Positions 45,610 to 55,808 are shown, counted from the first letter of the stretch. The stretch is DNA of 63,178 nt from Kocuria sp. (GCA_030524035.1 JAUNHG010000002.1:477860-541037), one strand, 5' to 3'. Notes: generated by a model from the sequence alone, not told the origin. Numbers and translations are program-made.

Positions 45610-46920
45610 ATGAAATCCTGGCCCGCACGCGCCTATCCCAACCTGCCCGGGCGAGCCCCCATACCTGCGGTCTTCGATACTCGTACCCAGCAGATAGATC
45701 AGCTTCCGCAAGAAGAACGGGCGAGCCTGTACGTCTGCGGGATCACCCCTTATGACGCCACTCACATGGGACATGCAGCAACCTACGTAGCTTTTGATCT
45801 GCTGCACCGCGCCTGGTTGGATGCCGGTGTGCCGGTGGATTACGTGCAAAACGTCACTGATGTTGATGATCCTTTGTTAGAGCGGGCGAATCGTGATGGC
45901 GTAGATTGGCGGGCATTGGCGGCTGACCAAACCGACCTATTCCGTGCTGATATGACAGCACTCAACGTCTTACCTCCAGCCCATTACATCGGCGCTACCG
46001 AATCGGTGGAATGGATCGTGCCTACCATAGAGCAACTCATGACCCGGGGCGTGGCTTATCGGGTAGCAGGCCACGGCAGTGAACCTGATGGTGATGTCTA
46101 CTTCGATGTCACTGCAGCTGCTGCGCTACATCGCGACGAAGAGCAACACACCACAGAATTACAGGGCTGGGAACTTGGAACGCTTTCTGGCTTCAGCAGA
46201 GAAGACATGCTGAGGCTTTCGGAAGAACGTGGCGGGGACCCGCACAGAGCAGGCAAGCGTGATGCCCTAGATCCGCTGCTGTGGCGCGTTGAACGCCCCG
46301 GAGAACCATCCTGGGATGGAGCTTCCTTAGGGCGGGGGCGCCCCGGTTGGCACATTGAGTGCTCCGTGATTTCGCTGCACTACCTCCCGGCACCGTTCAC
46401 GGTTCAAGGTGGCGGGTCAGACCTTATCTTCCCACACCACGAAATGGGTGCAGGCCATAGTTGGGCTATTTCCTCTCGCCCTATGGCTCGGCATTTTATG
46501 CACACCGGCATGGTGGGACTAGACGGGGAAAAAATGTCCAAATCTCGGGGAAATTTGGTGCTGGTCTCCGCGCTGCGGACACAGGGGGTAGACCCTAATG
46601 CCATCCGGTTAGCCATCATGTCCCAGCACTATCGCACGGATTGGTTCTGGAGCAGCCCCCTTCTAGAAACTGCACAACAACGATTGGCCCTGTGGCAGAA
46701 GGCCGCAGATGTTGCCACCGAGGGGTCTTTTGCCCCCACGCTGGAGCGTCTTCGAATCCTCATGGCTGAAGATCTCAATACCCCGGCAGCTCTAGACGCC
46801 ATTGATGAGTGGGCGGATTCATCCATCACATCAGCATCCGGTTCGGGCGACCAATTAGCCCGTAGCGCGCTCGAGGCCAGACTGGGCATCGTCCTAGCAC
46901 ACCCTGGAAATCACTCCTGA
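45610..46920 (+). CDS. mshC: Mycothiol cysteine ligase MshC
   Basis: MshC joins cysteine to GlcN-inositol in mycothiol synthesis and is a short relative of cysteinyl-tRNA synthetase. The 436-residue length, without an anticodon-binding domain, separates it from CysS. The HIGH-like motif is H52-M-G-H in YDATHMGHA, the zinc Cys lies in [18 protein letters not shown] and [12 protein letters not shown] follow, and the KMSKS loop is at 308-312 (EKMSKSRGN). GAGG lies upstream of ATG 45610. It overlaps the converging PAC2 gene by 10 bp at the 3' ends. Confidence 0.95.
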   Translation: MKSWPARAYPNLPGRAPIPAVFDTRTQQIDQLPQEERASLYVCGITPYDATHMGHAATYVAFDLLHRAWLDAGVPVDYVQNVTDVDDPLLERANRDGVDWRALAADQTDLFRADMTALNVLPPAHYIGATESVEWIVPTIEQLMTRGVAYRVAGHGSEPDGDVYFDVTAAAALHRDEEQHTTELQGWELGTLSGFSREDMLRLSEERGGDPHRAGKRDALDPLLWRVERPGEPSWDGASLGRGRPGWHIECSVISLHYLPAPFTVQGGGSDLIFPHHEMGAGHSWAISSRPMARHFMHTGMVGLDGEKMSKSRGNLVLVSALRTQGVDPNAIRLAIMSQHYRTDWFWSSPLLETAQQRLALWQKAADVATEGSFAPTLERLRILMAEDLNTPAALDAIDEWADSSITSASGSGDQLARSALEARLGIVLAHPGNHS

Positions 46921-47843
46921 TCCCTACGGCGCAAAAACCTTTCAAACTCTTGGGCGATAGCATCCCCGGAGGCCTCCGGAAGATCTGCTGTGTCCTTGGC
47001 CTCTTCCAGTTTGGTGACATAGGCAGCGACGTCCGGGTCCTCTGCCGCAAGTTCGTTCACGCCACGTTCCCATGCCTCAGCGTCCTCCGCTAATTCATCT
47101 AACGGCAAGCGCAGGTTCAACAGATCCTCTAACTTGTGCGCCAGCGCTAATTGCGCCTTGGGGGACGGGGATTGTCCGACATAATGCGGAACTGCAGCCC
47201 ACAGGCTCACCGTCGGAATACCCGCCATGGCTGCTAGGTGTGAAAGAACCCCAACAATCCCCACGGGGCCTTCATACTCCGCACCGGAAACATCAAGTTC
47301 ATCTTGAAGTTCAACTGTATCGGATGTCACCGATACAGGCAGAGGACGGGTATGGGGGACATCTGCCAGCAGGGCACCTAGCATCACCACAAAGTCAACG
47401 TCCATGGCCGCCGCTTGCTCCAAGATTTCTGCGCAAAAACGCTTCCAGCGGTACGACGGCTCCCACCCGTGCAACAGCACCAAGTCAAGGTTGGTTCCAT
47501 CCACAGTTGCCGTTGACAGCTTCGCGGAAGGCCACACCAGTTTGGATTCGCCGGAGGCAGAACGCACGATCCGTGGTCGGGAGTATTGAAAGTCGTAATA
47601 CTCATCCGCCGGAACTTCACACACTTCGCGCGCTCCGTAATGCTCAGCAAGCATCTTGACAGCATCCGTGGCGGCATCACCGGCGTCGTTCCACCCCTCA
47701 AAAGCAGCAACCAAAACCTTCACACGATGGGAATGGAAGGAATCGATATCCCGTACAACTCCAAAAGGCCCGGCTTGCGCTCCCGACGATGCCGGAAAGG
47801 AGTCCTGGGAGTTGTTTTTGTCGAATCCGCTCACCCATCTCAC
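46911..47843 (-). CDS. PAC2 family protein
   Basis: The 310-residue cytoplasmic protein of the PAC2 (proteasome assembly chaperone 2-like) family has [20 protein letters not shown] at the start of the conserved domain. [32 protein letters not shown] and [16 protein letters not shown] follow, with [13 protein letters not shown] in the C-terminal half. This family is common in actinobacteria and often lies near mshC and the pupylation genes. Its role is not established. The start is uncertain: the frame opens with GTG 47843, while the domain itself begins near residue 40, so a shorter start is possible. It diverges from the HAD hydrolase gene. Confidence 0.85.
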   Translation of the reverse strand: MRWVSGFDKNNSQDSFPASSGAQAGPFGVVRDIDSFHSHRVKVLVAAFEGWNDAGDAATDAVKMLAEHYGAREVCEVPADEYYDFQYSRPRIVRSASGESKLVWPSAKLSTATVDGTNLDLVLLHGWEPSYRWKRFCAEILEQAAAMDVDFVVMLGALLADVPHTRPLPVSVTSDTVELQDELDVSGAEYEGPVGIVGVLSHLAAMAGIPTVSLWAAVPHYVGQSPSPKAQLALAHKLEDLLNLRLPLDELAEDAEAWERGVNELAAEDPDVAAYVTKLEEAKDTADLPEASGDAIAQEFERFLRRRDQE

Positions 47844-47887
47844 TCTACGCGGATCAGCTCCTATGGCCAGCCGGTAGGATCCACATC

Positions 47888-48685
47888 ATGGCTTCAGGTG
47901 ATACGCACAGCAAACAACGGGACAATGACAACCCCCGTGATCCCGTGTTCCCTGATGCCGTGCTGTGGGATATGGACGGCACTTTGGTAGATACGGAGGA
48001 GTACTGGTTCGCGGCCGAAGCTGGCTTGATGGCAGACCACGGCATTGCATGGTCACAGCGCGATTCCCTGGAGATGGTGGGCACATCAGAAAAACAGATG
48101 ATTTCCACCATGCGTTCGCGGGGATTGCCATTGTCCGGCGATCAGATTGTGGCCGAACTCAACAATCGGGTGATAGAAGGTGCTACCCACCATGTATCTC
48201 TGTTTCCCGGCGTCTTAGAGCTTTTACTGGATTGTCATACACAGGGTATTCCCACAGCGTTGGTCACCAACAGCCGCCGTCGCCTAGCTTCCGTGGTTCA
48301 GCACCACCTTGACACATTCGCTAGGCAACGGGGTTGGGACGGTGGTCGCCTGTTTGACGTTGCAGTGACCAGCGATCTGGGGCTTGAGCCAAAGCCCTCG
48401 CCTGCGCCCTACACGTTTGCTGCTCGTCGGCTTGCAGCACTGCACATCCAGCGATCAGAGCAACCCTTGGATGTGCGGCGCATGGTGGCCTTCGAAGATT
48501 CTTTACCGGGGGTGCGCTCTGCGGTAACAGCGGGCATATACACCGTTGGTGTAGCCAATCGTGCTCCGTTGGAAGATTCTGAAGCACACGTGGTGGTGAA
48601 ATCCGTTGACGGTTTGACTCTGGAAGGTCTCGGGGAATTAGTCAGGGCCACGCACCACGCCCCAGAGGGCCGTACTACGCCATGA
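47888..48685 (+). CDS. HAD-superfamily hydrolase (phosphoglycolate/beta-PGM-like)
   Basis: This is a cytoplasmic phosphohydrolase of 265 residues. Motif I is D28-M-D30-G-T-L-V-D (nucleophile and acid/base), motif II is ALVTNSR, motif III is GLEPKPSP (Lys) and motif IV is MVAFEDSLPGVRSA. A helical cap between motifs I and II places it in subfamily IA, near beta-phosphoglucomutase and phosphoglycolate phosphatases. ATG 47888 is chosen for the TAGGA about 9 nt upstream; the open frame further back has no homology. The stop overlaps the M50 protease start (ATGA). Confidence 0.88.
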   Translation: MASGDTHSKQRDNDNPRDPVFPDAVLWDMDGTLVDTEEYWFAAEAGLMADHGIAWSQRDSLEMVGTSEKQMISTMRSRGLPLSGDQIVAELNNRVIEGATHHVSLFPGVLELLLDCHTQGIPTALVTNSRRRLASVVQHHLDTFARQRGWDGGRLFDVAVTSDLGLEPKPSPAPYTFAARRLAALHIQRSEQPLDVRRMVAFEDSLPGVRSAVTAGIYTVGVANRAPLEDSEAHVVVKSVDGLTLEGLGELVRATHHAPEGRTTP

Positions 48686-49824
48686 TGTTAGGGCGACTTG
48701 GTGGTGTTCCAGTGCTGTTGGAACGATCCTGGCTGGTCATTGTGGTCTTGATTGTGGTGTTCTACACCCCGATTCTCCACAGGATGTTACCGGGAATTGG
48801 GGGCTGGGCATACGCCGTTTCGGCGGCTTTTTGTGTGCTTTTGGCGCTCTCTGTGCTCTTACACGAACTTGCTCATGCGTGGGCTGCTCGAATGTTCGGG
48901 TGGCAAGTCACGCACATCACCCTGTCGCTCATGGGTGGACACACGACGTTTGAGCGCACCAGTGCATCCTGGGCAGCTTCAATGGTCGTGTCGTTATCCG
49001 GACCGTTCACCAACCTGCTCCTGGGGGGTGTGGGATGGGTTGCGATCACAGCGCTCCCCACTCCGACAGCACCACCCATGGCGGCCATCGTGACACTGGT
49101 TGAGTTAGCCAGTTGGGCTAACTGGTTTGTCGGAGTGTTCAACCTTATTCCCGGGCTTCCCTTAGATGGTGGCAAAGCTTTAGAAGCTCTGTTCTGGAGG
49201 ATCACTGGGCAGGAATTCATGGGAACGTTATTGACAGTGTGGGTTGGCAGAATAATGGCGGCAGCCGCAGTCTTGTGGATGCTTGTCACCGGGGTATGGC
49301 GCAGCCTCCCACTGGTCATCGTGGCATGTGTGGTGATCTGGATGTTGCTCTCAGGCGCAGCATCAGCCCAACGACGCGCCCGCGCTGCGCGCGCCATGTT
49401 TGGGATCCGTGCTGCTGATCTCATGGAGCCGGCCGTGGCTGTACCATGTGATGCCGATCTCAACACCGTGGAACTAATGTGTCGTCACGCACAGGAACCC
49501 GCCGCGAAACCAGGGGCTGAGCCTGCACCTCTGGCCGTAGTAACCGATCATGAGGGTCGGTGTCTGGGAGTTGTGAACCCGCATCAGATCACAGCATTAT
49601 CACCAGAGCAGCGCACCGCTACCAGCCTTCAGTCGTTGCTGACACCCATCACGAATGACGCTGTGATCTCGGGACATTTGTCGCAGATGCCTCTCTTAGA
49701 ATTCACGGCCCGCAGTGGACAGGAACTTTTCATCATCATCGACGGCCAAGCGGCACCTCAGGGTGTGTTGCGAGCCTCAACGATCAACACCGTTCTACGT
49801 GACGCGGGCCTGCTGCATGGATGA
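48682..49824 (+). CDS. Site-2-type membrane metalloprotease (M50) with CBS-like domain
   Basis: This 380-residue intramembrane zinc protease of the M50/SpoIVFB-like group carries the zinc motif H61-E62-L-A-H65 inside a membrane helix. The third ligand is D162 in GLPLDGGKAL. About six hydrophobic spans run to residue 220. The C-terminal part (about 245-375) starts AADLMEPAVAVPCDADLNTV and reads like a CBS-domain pair, probably a nucleotide or ligand sensor. It is translationally coupled to the HAD gene by ATGA and lies just upstream of trmI. The substrate is unknown; in other bacteria such proteases cleave anti-sigma factors. Confidence 0.9.
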   Translation: MMLGRLGGVPVLLERSWLVIVVLIVVFYTPILHRMLPGIGGWAYAVSAAFCVLLALSVLLHELAHAWAARMFGWQVTHITLSLMGGHTTFERTSASWAASMVVSLSGPFTNLLLGGVGWVAITALPTPTAPPMAAIVTLVELASWANWFVGVFNLIPGLPLDGGKALEALFWRITGQEFMGTLLTVWVGRIMAAAAVLWMLVTGVWRSLPLVIVACVVIWMLLSGAASAQRRARAARAMFGIRAADLMEPAVAVPCDADLNTVELMCRHAQEPAAKPGAEPAPLAVVTDHEGRCLGVVNPHQITALSPEQRTATSLQSLLTPITNDAVISGHLSQMPLLEFTARSGQELFIIIDGQAAPQGVLRASTINTVLRDAGLLHG

Positions 49825-49875
49825 CACAATGAGCTGCGCCTGAATTCAAGGCCGTCCGTGTATGAAAGTGAGCCC

Positions 49876-50961
49876 ATGACCCGAGACGACACCTCGCTGC
49901 CTCCCGTTGACCAACAGCCAGGGGACACCCCGCCGCTTCTCGGCCCGACGGGTGCGATCAACAGACGTGGCCCTATGCGTGAAGGGGAACGGATTCAGTT
50001 GACTGATGAGCGCGGGCGGTTGACCACCATCACGCTCACCGCAGGGGCTGAATATCAAACACACAAAGGAGTTCTGCCGCATAACCTGCTGATCGGACAG
50101 TCCGAAGGCATTGTGGTGCGCAACTCTGTGGGAATTCAGTACCAAGCGCTGCGGCCCCTCATGAAAGATTTTGTGCTGTCCATGCCGCGCGGAGCAGCGG
50201 TGGTCTATCCCAAGGACGCCGGACAGATCGTGACCATGGGCGATATTTTTCCTGGTGCACGGGTGGTGGAAGCTGGGGTGGGCTCTGGGGCTTTAACCAT
50301 CGCCCTGTTGCGTGCCGTGGGAGATGAAGGCAATGTGCACTCTTTCGAACGTCGGGAAGAATTTGCCGACGTTGCACGGGGCAATATTGCGACGATGTTT
50401 GGGGGAGAACACCCAGCATGGACGCTGACCATTGGCGATTTAGCTGAAGAGCTCACTGACAGGGAGCGCCCCGAATCCGTGGACCGTGTGGTCCTGGATA
50501 TGTTGGCCCCGTGGGAGTGCTTGGAAGCTGTCGCGACCGTGTTAGCTCCCGGCGGGGTCGTGACCTGCTATGTAGCCACGGTGACGCAGTTATCGAGGAC
50601 GGCGGAAGCCATGCGAGCCAGTGGTCACTTCACGGAACCAGACGCGCACGAAACTATGGTGCGGGGATGGCATGTGGAAGGTTTGGCTGTGCGACCAGAT
50701 CACCGCATGGTGGCACACACTGGGTTCTTGATCACCGCCCGTCGTTTAGCCGATGGCGCACCACGTTTAGCCCCCAAACGGCGTGCATCAAAAACGGAGT
50801 ACACCGAGGAAGATCTCCAGGCCTGGACACCCGTGGCTTTGGGGGAGCGGGAAGTCTCCAGCAAGAAGGCGCGCCGGGCAGGCCGCGACGCCCAGCACCT
50901 TGCCCAGCGGGCTGCTGCAGCGGATTCTGCGGCCCGCACGGGCTTTACCAGTCCCGCATGA
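49876..50961 (+). CDS. trmI: tRNA (adenine-58-N1)-methyltransferase TrmI
   Basis: This enzyme methylates A58 in the T loop of tRNAs using S-adenosylmethionine and acts as a tetramer. It has about 361 residues. The N-terminal beta domain contains GPMREGERIQLTDERGR. The Rossmann core has the SAM motif VVEAGVGSGALTIALLRAVG, then VHSFERREEFADVA and VDRVVLDMLAPWECLE. GWHVEGLAVRPDHRMVAHTG is the family C-terminal signature. A Lys/Arg-rich tail follows. ATG 49876 is preferred; GTG 49858 in frame is an alternative with AAGG upstream. Confidence 0.93.
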   Translation: MTRDDTSLPPVDQQPGDTPPLLGPTGAINRRGPMREGERIQLTDERGRLTTITLTAGAEYQTHKGVLPHNLLIGQSEGIVVRNSVGIQYQALRPLMKDFVLSMPRGAAVVYPKDAGQIVTMGDIFPGARVVEAGVGSGALTIALLRAVGDEGNVHSFERREEFADVARGNIATMFGGEHPAWTLTIGDLAEELTDRERPESVDRVVLDMLAPWECLEAVATVLAPGGVVTCYVATVTQLSRTAEAMRASGHFTEPDAHETMVRGWHVEGLAVRPDHRMVAHTGFLITARRLADGAPRLAPKRRASKTEYTEEDLQAWTPVALGEREVSSKKARRAGRDAQHLAQRAAAADSAARTGFTSPA

Positions 50962-51101
50962 GTCTGAGTCCAGCAAGCACCCAGACCGGCCCGTTACGCT
51001 TGGGACGGACCTGGCGGTGGTTCCGTGCTGCGCGTTAGCTCAGGGGCAACTGCTGCCGTCAAAAATCATGCGCTCTAATCAATGCGCAGCTGGAGGATCA
51101 C

Positions 51102-52790
51102 GTGCGTAAGACTTTACTGAGGGCCTGGACCGCCATCGCGGTGGTGCTGTTATTGACCGCTTGTTCTTCGGGCGGGTTCAATACTGTGGAACTCAGTAAT
51201 GACCCTTCACCAGGGGAAGTACCGGAAGTTACCTTTGAAACCCCGGTGGAAGTCGAAGAAAACCAAACAAAAGTGCTGCGTGAAGGTGACGGCGCTCAGA
51301 TTGAGGACGGCACGACTTTGCTAGCACAGGCCGTGATCTATCGTGGCTCGGATGGTGAGGAAGTCGGGGAATCTTATTCATCTGGTGCCGGGCAGATCTT
51401 GTCCGTTGACTCCGAACTGAAAGAACGGCTCCCCGAGCTCTACGACGCTTTAACCGGCATGAAAGTTGGGGGAATCGTAGCTTATTCTTCCCCTTCCACT
51501 GCCGGTAACTCTGGGCAGGAAGGGGATAAGTCGACATCCGTTGAGGTGTACGAGATCCTCCAAGATATACCCACGGAGATCAGTGGAGATATGTCGGACT
51601 CCCCGGAGGGGCTGCCCCAGGTAACCCACAACGATGACGGTGTTCCGGAGTTTGAAAAAGTTGAGGGTGATGCACCCGACGATCTGGTATCCGAATACTT
51701 GATCGAAGGCGATGGGCCGGAGGTCAAAGACGGCCAGACTGCCGTAGTCAATTACATGGGAGCCCGGTGGGAAAATGGAGAAGTCTTTGACTCCTCCTGG
51801 GAACAAGGGTCACCTGCTGCTCTACCGCTCGACAATCTTTTTGAGGGATGGGCTGAGGGGATCAAGGGGAAGAAAGTCGGTTCCCGTGTGATCCTGTCCA
51901 TTCCCGCAGAAAAAGCTTATGGAACAGCTGAGGATCTTGGTGAGGAATCTCAGTACCCTGCAGGGGATCTGTTATTTGTCGTGGATATTTTAGCTGCCGT
52001 GGACACCCCGGAGCCTGAACCCCTGCCCGAGCCCACGGCGTCAGTTGTCAACGAAGGTGATGGCGATGAGGTTTCTGAAGGCGACACGTTGCTGTTGACC
52101 GCATCCACGGTGACCAACGGCGAGCCTGGTACCTCCACCCCCACGGTTATGACCTTAGATGAGGCTTTAAAGAAACAAGATTCCTTCACCTACAACCAGC
52201 TCAAGGACGCCCGCGAAGGAACGTCCGTGGACATCACACAGTCCACAAATGCTGGTGCCGGGCAGCTCACGGAAACCACCACTCGGTACACGGTGCGCGA
52301 CATCATCCCGTCCAGCGTTGATGGTGTTATGCAACCCAGCCCTGACGGTCTACCGGCAGTAACGCTGGGGGAAGACGGGTCGCCCCAGATTGCAACACCG
52401 GAAGGTGAAGCGCCCCAGGATCTCGTCTCCGAATACCTGATTGAAGGTGACGGACCCGAGGTCAAGAAGGGCCAGACTGTCGCGGTGAACTATGTGGGAA
52501 TGCGATGGGAAGACGGCAAGGTCTTCGACTCTTCCTACAAAAACGGGACCCCGACGACTCTGCCGTTAGAAAGCGTGATTCCTGGATGGTCTGAAGGCCT
52601 TGTGGGTAAAAAAACCGGCTCACGCGTGCTGATCGCCATCCCAACGGACAAGGCCTACGGCACCAAGGATGAGGTCAAGGAATCAGATAACCCCTCTGCC
52701 CCTGCCGGTGAACTGGTTTTTGTGGTGGATATTCTGGGTGCCACCGACACACCGCAGGCACAGTCCGCAAGCCCCTCACCGCCCCAGTGA
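51102..52790 (+). CDS. Lipoprotein with two FKBP-type peptidyl-prolyl isomerase domains
   Basis: The 562-residue exported lipoprotein has signal sequence and lipobox LTAC (C21). After an acidic linker there are two near-identical FKBP units, each opened by DLVSEYLIEGDGPEV (about residues 193 and 439). They contain VNYMGARWENGEVFDSSWEQ and VNYVGMRWEDGKVFDSSYKN, then SRVILSIPAEKAYGT and SRVLIAIPTDKAYGT. Each unit is preceded by a weaker FKBP-like stretch (near residues 50-150 and 315-410), so the gene looks like an internal duplication with a period of about 246 residues. It should assist folding of secreted proteins. GGAGG (51090-51094) precedes GTG 51102. Confidence 0.92.
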   Translation: MRKTLLRAWTAIAVVLLLTACSSGGFNTVELSNDPSPGEVPEVTFETPVEVEENQTKVLREGDGAQIEDGTTLLAQAVIYRGSDGEEVGESYSSGAGQILSVDSELKERLPELYDALTGMKVGGIVAYSSPSTAGNSGQEGDKSTSVEVYEILQDIPTEISGDMSDSPEGLPQVTHNDDGVPEFEKVEGDAPDDLVSEYLIEGDGPEVKDGQTAVVNYMGARWENGEVFDSSWEQGSPAALPLDNLFEGWAEGIKGKKVGSRVILSIPAEKAYGTAEDLGEESQYPAGDLLFVVDILAAVDTPEPEPLPEPTASVVNEGDGDEVSEGDTLLLTASTVTNGEPGTSTPTVMTLDEALKKQDSFTYNQLKDAREGTSVDITQSTNAGAGQLTETTTRYTVRDIIPSSVDGVMQPSPDGLPAVTLGEDGSPQIATPEGEAPQDLVSEYLIEGDGPEVKKGQTVAVNYVGMRWEDGKVFDSSYKNGTPTTLPLESVIPGWSEGLVGKKTGSRVLIAIPTDKAYGTKDEVKESDNPSAPAGELVFVVDILGATDTPQAQSASPSPPQ

Positions 52791-52851
52791 ACCGGTAGTC
52801 TGAGGAATTATCAGTACCCTTCGCCCCTCATAAAACGTACGGAGGAACCCC

Positions 52852-53247
52852 GTGTCTTTTGGACAACGCAATCTGGACCGCAGTAAACCGGAAGTTGATT
52901 TCCCGGAGGGGGACACCCCCACCGAGTTGAAGATCATCGACCTCATTAACGGCAAAGGTCCCGAAGCCCAGCCAGGCCAGCAAGTATCCTGCCATTACGT
53001 GGGGGTGACATTCTCCGGTGGCGAAGAATTTGACTCCTCCTGGAACCGGAACCAGCCGCTGGATTTCACGGTGGGTGTGGGGCAAGTGATCCAAGGGTGG
53101 GATCAAGGATTACTTGGTATGCGTGTTGGAGGGCGGCGGCGTTTGGAAATTCCGGCGGCCATGGCCTATGGCAAGCGCGGTGCCGGTGATGTCATTGGTC
53201 CCGATGAATCCTTGATCTTCATCGTGGACCTCCTCGACGTTCGTTGA
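52852..53247 (+). CDS. FKBP-type peptidyl-prolyl cis-trans isomerase (cytoplasmic)
   Basis: This single-domain FKBP of 131 residues has no signal peptide. Conserved drug- and proline-binding residues are visible in VSCHYVGVTFSGGEEFDSSW, DFTVGVGQVIQGWDQGLLGM and RRLEIPAAMAYGKRG, and it ends SLIFIVDLLDV. GGAGGAA lies upstream of GTG 52852. It follows the lipoprotein FKBP by 61 bp and precedes pafBC by 9 bp, the order seen in related actinobacteria. Confidence 0.95.
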   Translation: MSFGQRNLDRSKPEVDFPEGDTPTELKIIDLINGKGPEAQPGQQVSCHYVGVTFSGGEEFDSSWNRNQPLDFTVGVGQVIQGWDQGLLGMRVGGRRRLEIPAAMAYGKRGAGDVIGPDESLIFIVDLLDVR

Positions 53248-53256
53248 GATCTCCAC

Positions 53257-55449
53257 GTGCCCATTGATCAGCAGCGGCGTGCTTCCGAACGTCGACTGAA
53301 CCTGATTTTTGCGCTCCTGTACCGTGAGCGTGGATACACGCGCTCACAGTTACGTGCTGCTGTACCCGATTACACCGCCATGACTTCCGATTCTGCCTTT
53401 GAACGGACTTTTGAGCGGGATAAACAGGAACTACGCGCTTTGGGGTTTCCCATCGAGGAAGTTCCTGAAGATCCTTTCTTTGAGGAAGACACTGGGTTCC
53501 GTTATCGGATTGCCCGAGGGTCCTTCGCTCTTCCCGCCTTACAGTTCACGGCGGAGGAAGCAGCGGTGCTGTCCTTAGCTGCCAACGCGTGGACACAGAC
53601 GCCCCTGGCTGGTACCGCCAGGCGCGCATTGCGAAAATTAGAACCCGTGCTTCAGCCTGTGGCCGGGGACGACACCACCACTTCGATCCAACCCACCGTC
53701 ATTATCCAAGAGCCGTCCTTCGCCCCCTTGATGGAGGCCGTGCTCAAGCGCCGTCGCGTAGGTTTTGACTACTTGGCAGCCTCTACGGATGAGATGACCA
53801 CTCGTCGGTTGGAGCCGTGGGGGGTTGGCTCCCGTTTTGGGTCCTGGTACGTCATGGGCTGGGATTTAGATCGGCAGGCTGAGCGCACATTTCGTCTGTC
53901 CCGGATCGTATCCGCCGTCCGAATCACCTCCCAAACATTCGAGGCACCGGAACAGTTCTCGATGAACGAGCACCTGGACGCCATGGAGGCAGCACCACGC
54001 TTAGGTTCGGTCACGGTAGACACGGTCCCTGGACGCGCCCAGATGTTACGGCGCATGGCCTCATCAATTCATGTCGGGGGAGGGATTTTTCACGCGTCAT
54101 CCAATGCTCGATGTGATCGGTTAAGCATTCCGGTAACGGAGCCAGAACGTGTGGCCGCTGAAATCGCAGCAGTAGGACCTGACGCCGTCGTGCCACTCAT
54201 CGAGGATCACAAGTTATCCGCAGATCAGTACGGTCGTCCAAGCCTGCAACACCGTGTACGAGAAAGTGTGTTACGTAGGTTAAACGCCGCCGCTGACTTT
54301 CAAACCCGAGCTGGCAACGTTGAAGTGGACTGGGCTAGAACATCGCGAAAGTCCCGTCGATCTTCACACTCCAGTACAGACCGTCTGGCTCGCATGTTAG
54401 AGATCGTGCGTTATGTCTACGCCCATCAAGGCGTGGAGTTAACAGAAGTGGCCCGCCACGTGGAAGCATCCCTGGATCAGGTGGTGGAGGACTTGACGAC
54501 CCTGTTCGTTTGTGGACGCCCTGGCCATACCCCAGATCAACTCATCGAGGCCTCCTGGGATGAAGGCACAGTGACCGTGGGGAACGCGGATGAAATCTCA
54601 TCACCAGTACGGCTCACTCAGCCGGAGGCAGCGGCACTGCTCGTGGGATTACAGACGCTACGTTCTCTGCCCGGAGACCCTGCGCCGGCTATTGACTCCG
54701 CATTACGGAAAGTTGCCGAAGCCGCCGGGGAGCCCGTGACCGTAGCTCATGCAGTAGGCGCCCGCCCTGATGAAACGCTACCAATCACACCCGCTGCCGT
54801 ATCTCATCCCCGTCGGGAGACCCACACAGCCGCCGACAGCGTCCCGGCCATCGCGGAAACCATACGATCTGCCATGACAAAAAAACAGCGACTGCATATC
54901 AGTTACATCGTGGCCTCACGCGATGAGGTGACAGAAAGACACATCGACCCTATCCGCCTGGTTTCCGTTAACTCGCACTGGTACGTCATGGCCTGGTGCT
55001 CCCGAGCCCAAGGCTTTCGAGATTTTCGGCTAGACCGAATCCACACAGCGGTCGTGGTAGGGGCTGCACCACACCATGATGTTCCCGTCGTGGACCATTC
55101 CCCAAATGCACCGGTATCTGCCGCTGACCAAGACATTGTGTTAGTCACGGACCGTCGTGCCCGGTGGGTCGCGGATCAGTATCACGCACAACACACTGCA
55201 GCTGTTGATCTACCGCAATCTCAGCCACGCACCACAAGGACTCACACCAAAAACACCACAACCTCCACACCCGTGGAGTTTGAAGCTGCTGACATTTCTT
55301 TCACCACAGAAGAATTAGCGTTCTCACTCGTGACCAGATTCGGCGGTCAGGTGGGAGTCATTGGACCGCCAGCCCAAGCCTCTCGAGCTCAACAGTGGGT
55401 TAACAACGCGCTGGCAGCTTATGCTGCCACGGGCAGTACACCCACCTGA
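53257..55449 (+). CDS. pafBC: Fused WYL-domain transcription regulator PafBC
   Basis: PafB and PafC form a heterodimeric activator of the LexA/RecA-independent DNA-damage response in mycobacteria; here one 730-residue chain carries both. The PafB half has a winged helix (about 8-70: LNLIFALLYRERGYTRSQL), then a WYL domain near residues 160-230 (SWYVMGWDLDRQAERTFRLS). The PafC half begins near 375 (LARMLEIVRYVYAHQGVELT) and has its WYL domain near 540-610 (HWYVMAWCSRAQGFRDFRLD). Natural fusions are known in Arthrobacter. GTG 53257 is 9 bp after the FKBP gene. It is separated from the pupylation operon by 11 kb here. Confidence 0.92.
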   Translation: MPIDQQRRASERRLNLIFALLYRERGYTRSQLRAAVPDYTAMTSDSAFERTFERDKQELRALGFPIEEVPEDPFFEEDTGFRYRIARGSFALPALQFTAEEAAVLSLAANAWTQTPLAGTARRALRKLEPVLQPVAGDDTTTSIQPTVIIQEPSFAPLMEAVLKRRRVGFDYLAASTDEMTTRRLEPWGVGSRFGSWYVMGWDLDRQAERTFRLSRIVSAVRITSQTFEAPEQFSMNEHLDAMEAAPRLGSVTVDTVPGRAQMLRRMASSIHVGGGIFHASSNARCDRLSIPVTEPERVAAEIAAVGPDAVVPLIEDHKLSADQYGRPSLQHRVRESVLRRLNAAADFQTRAGNVEVDWARTSRKSRRSSHSSTDRLARMLEIVRYVYAHQGVELTEVARHVEASLDQVVEDLTTLFVCGRPGHTPDQLIEASWDEGTVTVGNADEISSPVRLTQPEAAALLVGLQTLRSLPGDPAPAIDSALRKVAEAAGEPVTVAHAVGARPDETLPITPAAVSHPRRETHTAADSVPAIAETIRSAMTKKQRLHISYIVASRDEVTERHIDPIRLVSVNSHWYVMAWCSRAQGFRDFRLDRIHTAVVVGAAPHHDVPVVDHSPNAPVSAADQDIVLVTDRRARWVADQYHAQHTAAVDLPQSQPRTTRTHTKNTTTSTPVEFEAADISFTTEELAFSLVTRFGGQVGVIGPPAQASRAQQWVNNALAAYAATGSTPT

Positions 55450-55463
55450 AGGTTAGACTGACC

Positions 55464-55808
55464 GTGATGTTGTGGTGGATGTGGGTAGTGTTATGGACCG
55501 TCTTGGTGCTGATCAGCGTTATTTTTATGGCGCTTCTGTTGTACAGACTGTGGCGTCAGCTCTCTCGCATGCTCCATGACGTGGGGGAGTACGGGGATTC
55601 CGTCACTACGCGCTTGGATCAAGCGACCACTGCCGTTACTGGTCCGGACCACCAACAACGCCAACCTGACGTGTACACCCCTTGGCATGAAGCCAGAAAG
55701 CAGTACCGTAGTGGGAAAATAGAACGACGAACAGCCCGTTCACAGCGCCGTTCGGCACGACGCCGAGCGATGGGCCAGCCGCAAAGAGTCTCCGACTTGG
55801 CGCGGTGA
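55464..55808 (+). CDS. Small membrane-anchored protein of unknown function
   Basis: The 114-residue protein has one N-terminal membrane helix (about residues 6-28: WVVLWTVLVLISVIFMALLL), a short coiled-coil-like stretch (LWRQLSRMLHDVGEYGDSV), and a very basic C-terminus (KIERRTARSQRRSARRRAMG). Proteins of this layout are regularly found between pafC and tatA in related genomes, but no function is known to me. GAAGG lies upstream of GTG 55464; ATG 55467 is an alternative. Confidence 0.7.
   Translation: MMLWWMWVVLWTVLVLISVIFMALLLYRLWRQLSRMLHDVGEYGDSVTTRLDQATTAVTGPDHQQRQPDVYTPWHEARKQYRSGKIERRTARSQRRSARRRAMGQPQRVSDLAR

Noticed and set aside
50511-51038. 175-codon plus-strand frame overlapping trmI
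   Set aside because: It lies in another frame of TrmI, is Arg/Ser/Gly-rich, and has no ribosome site.
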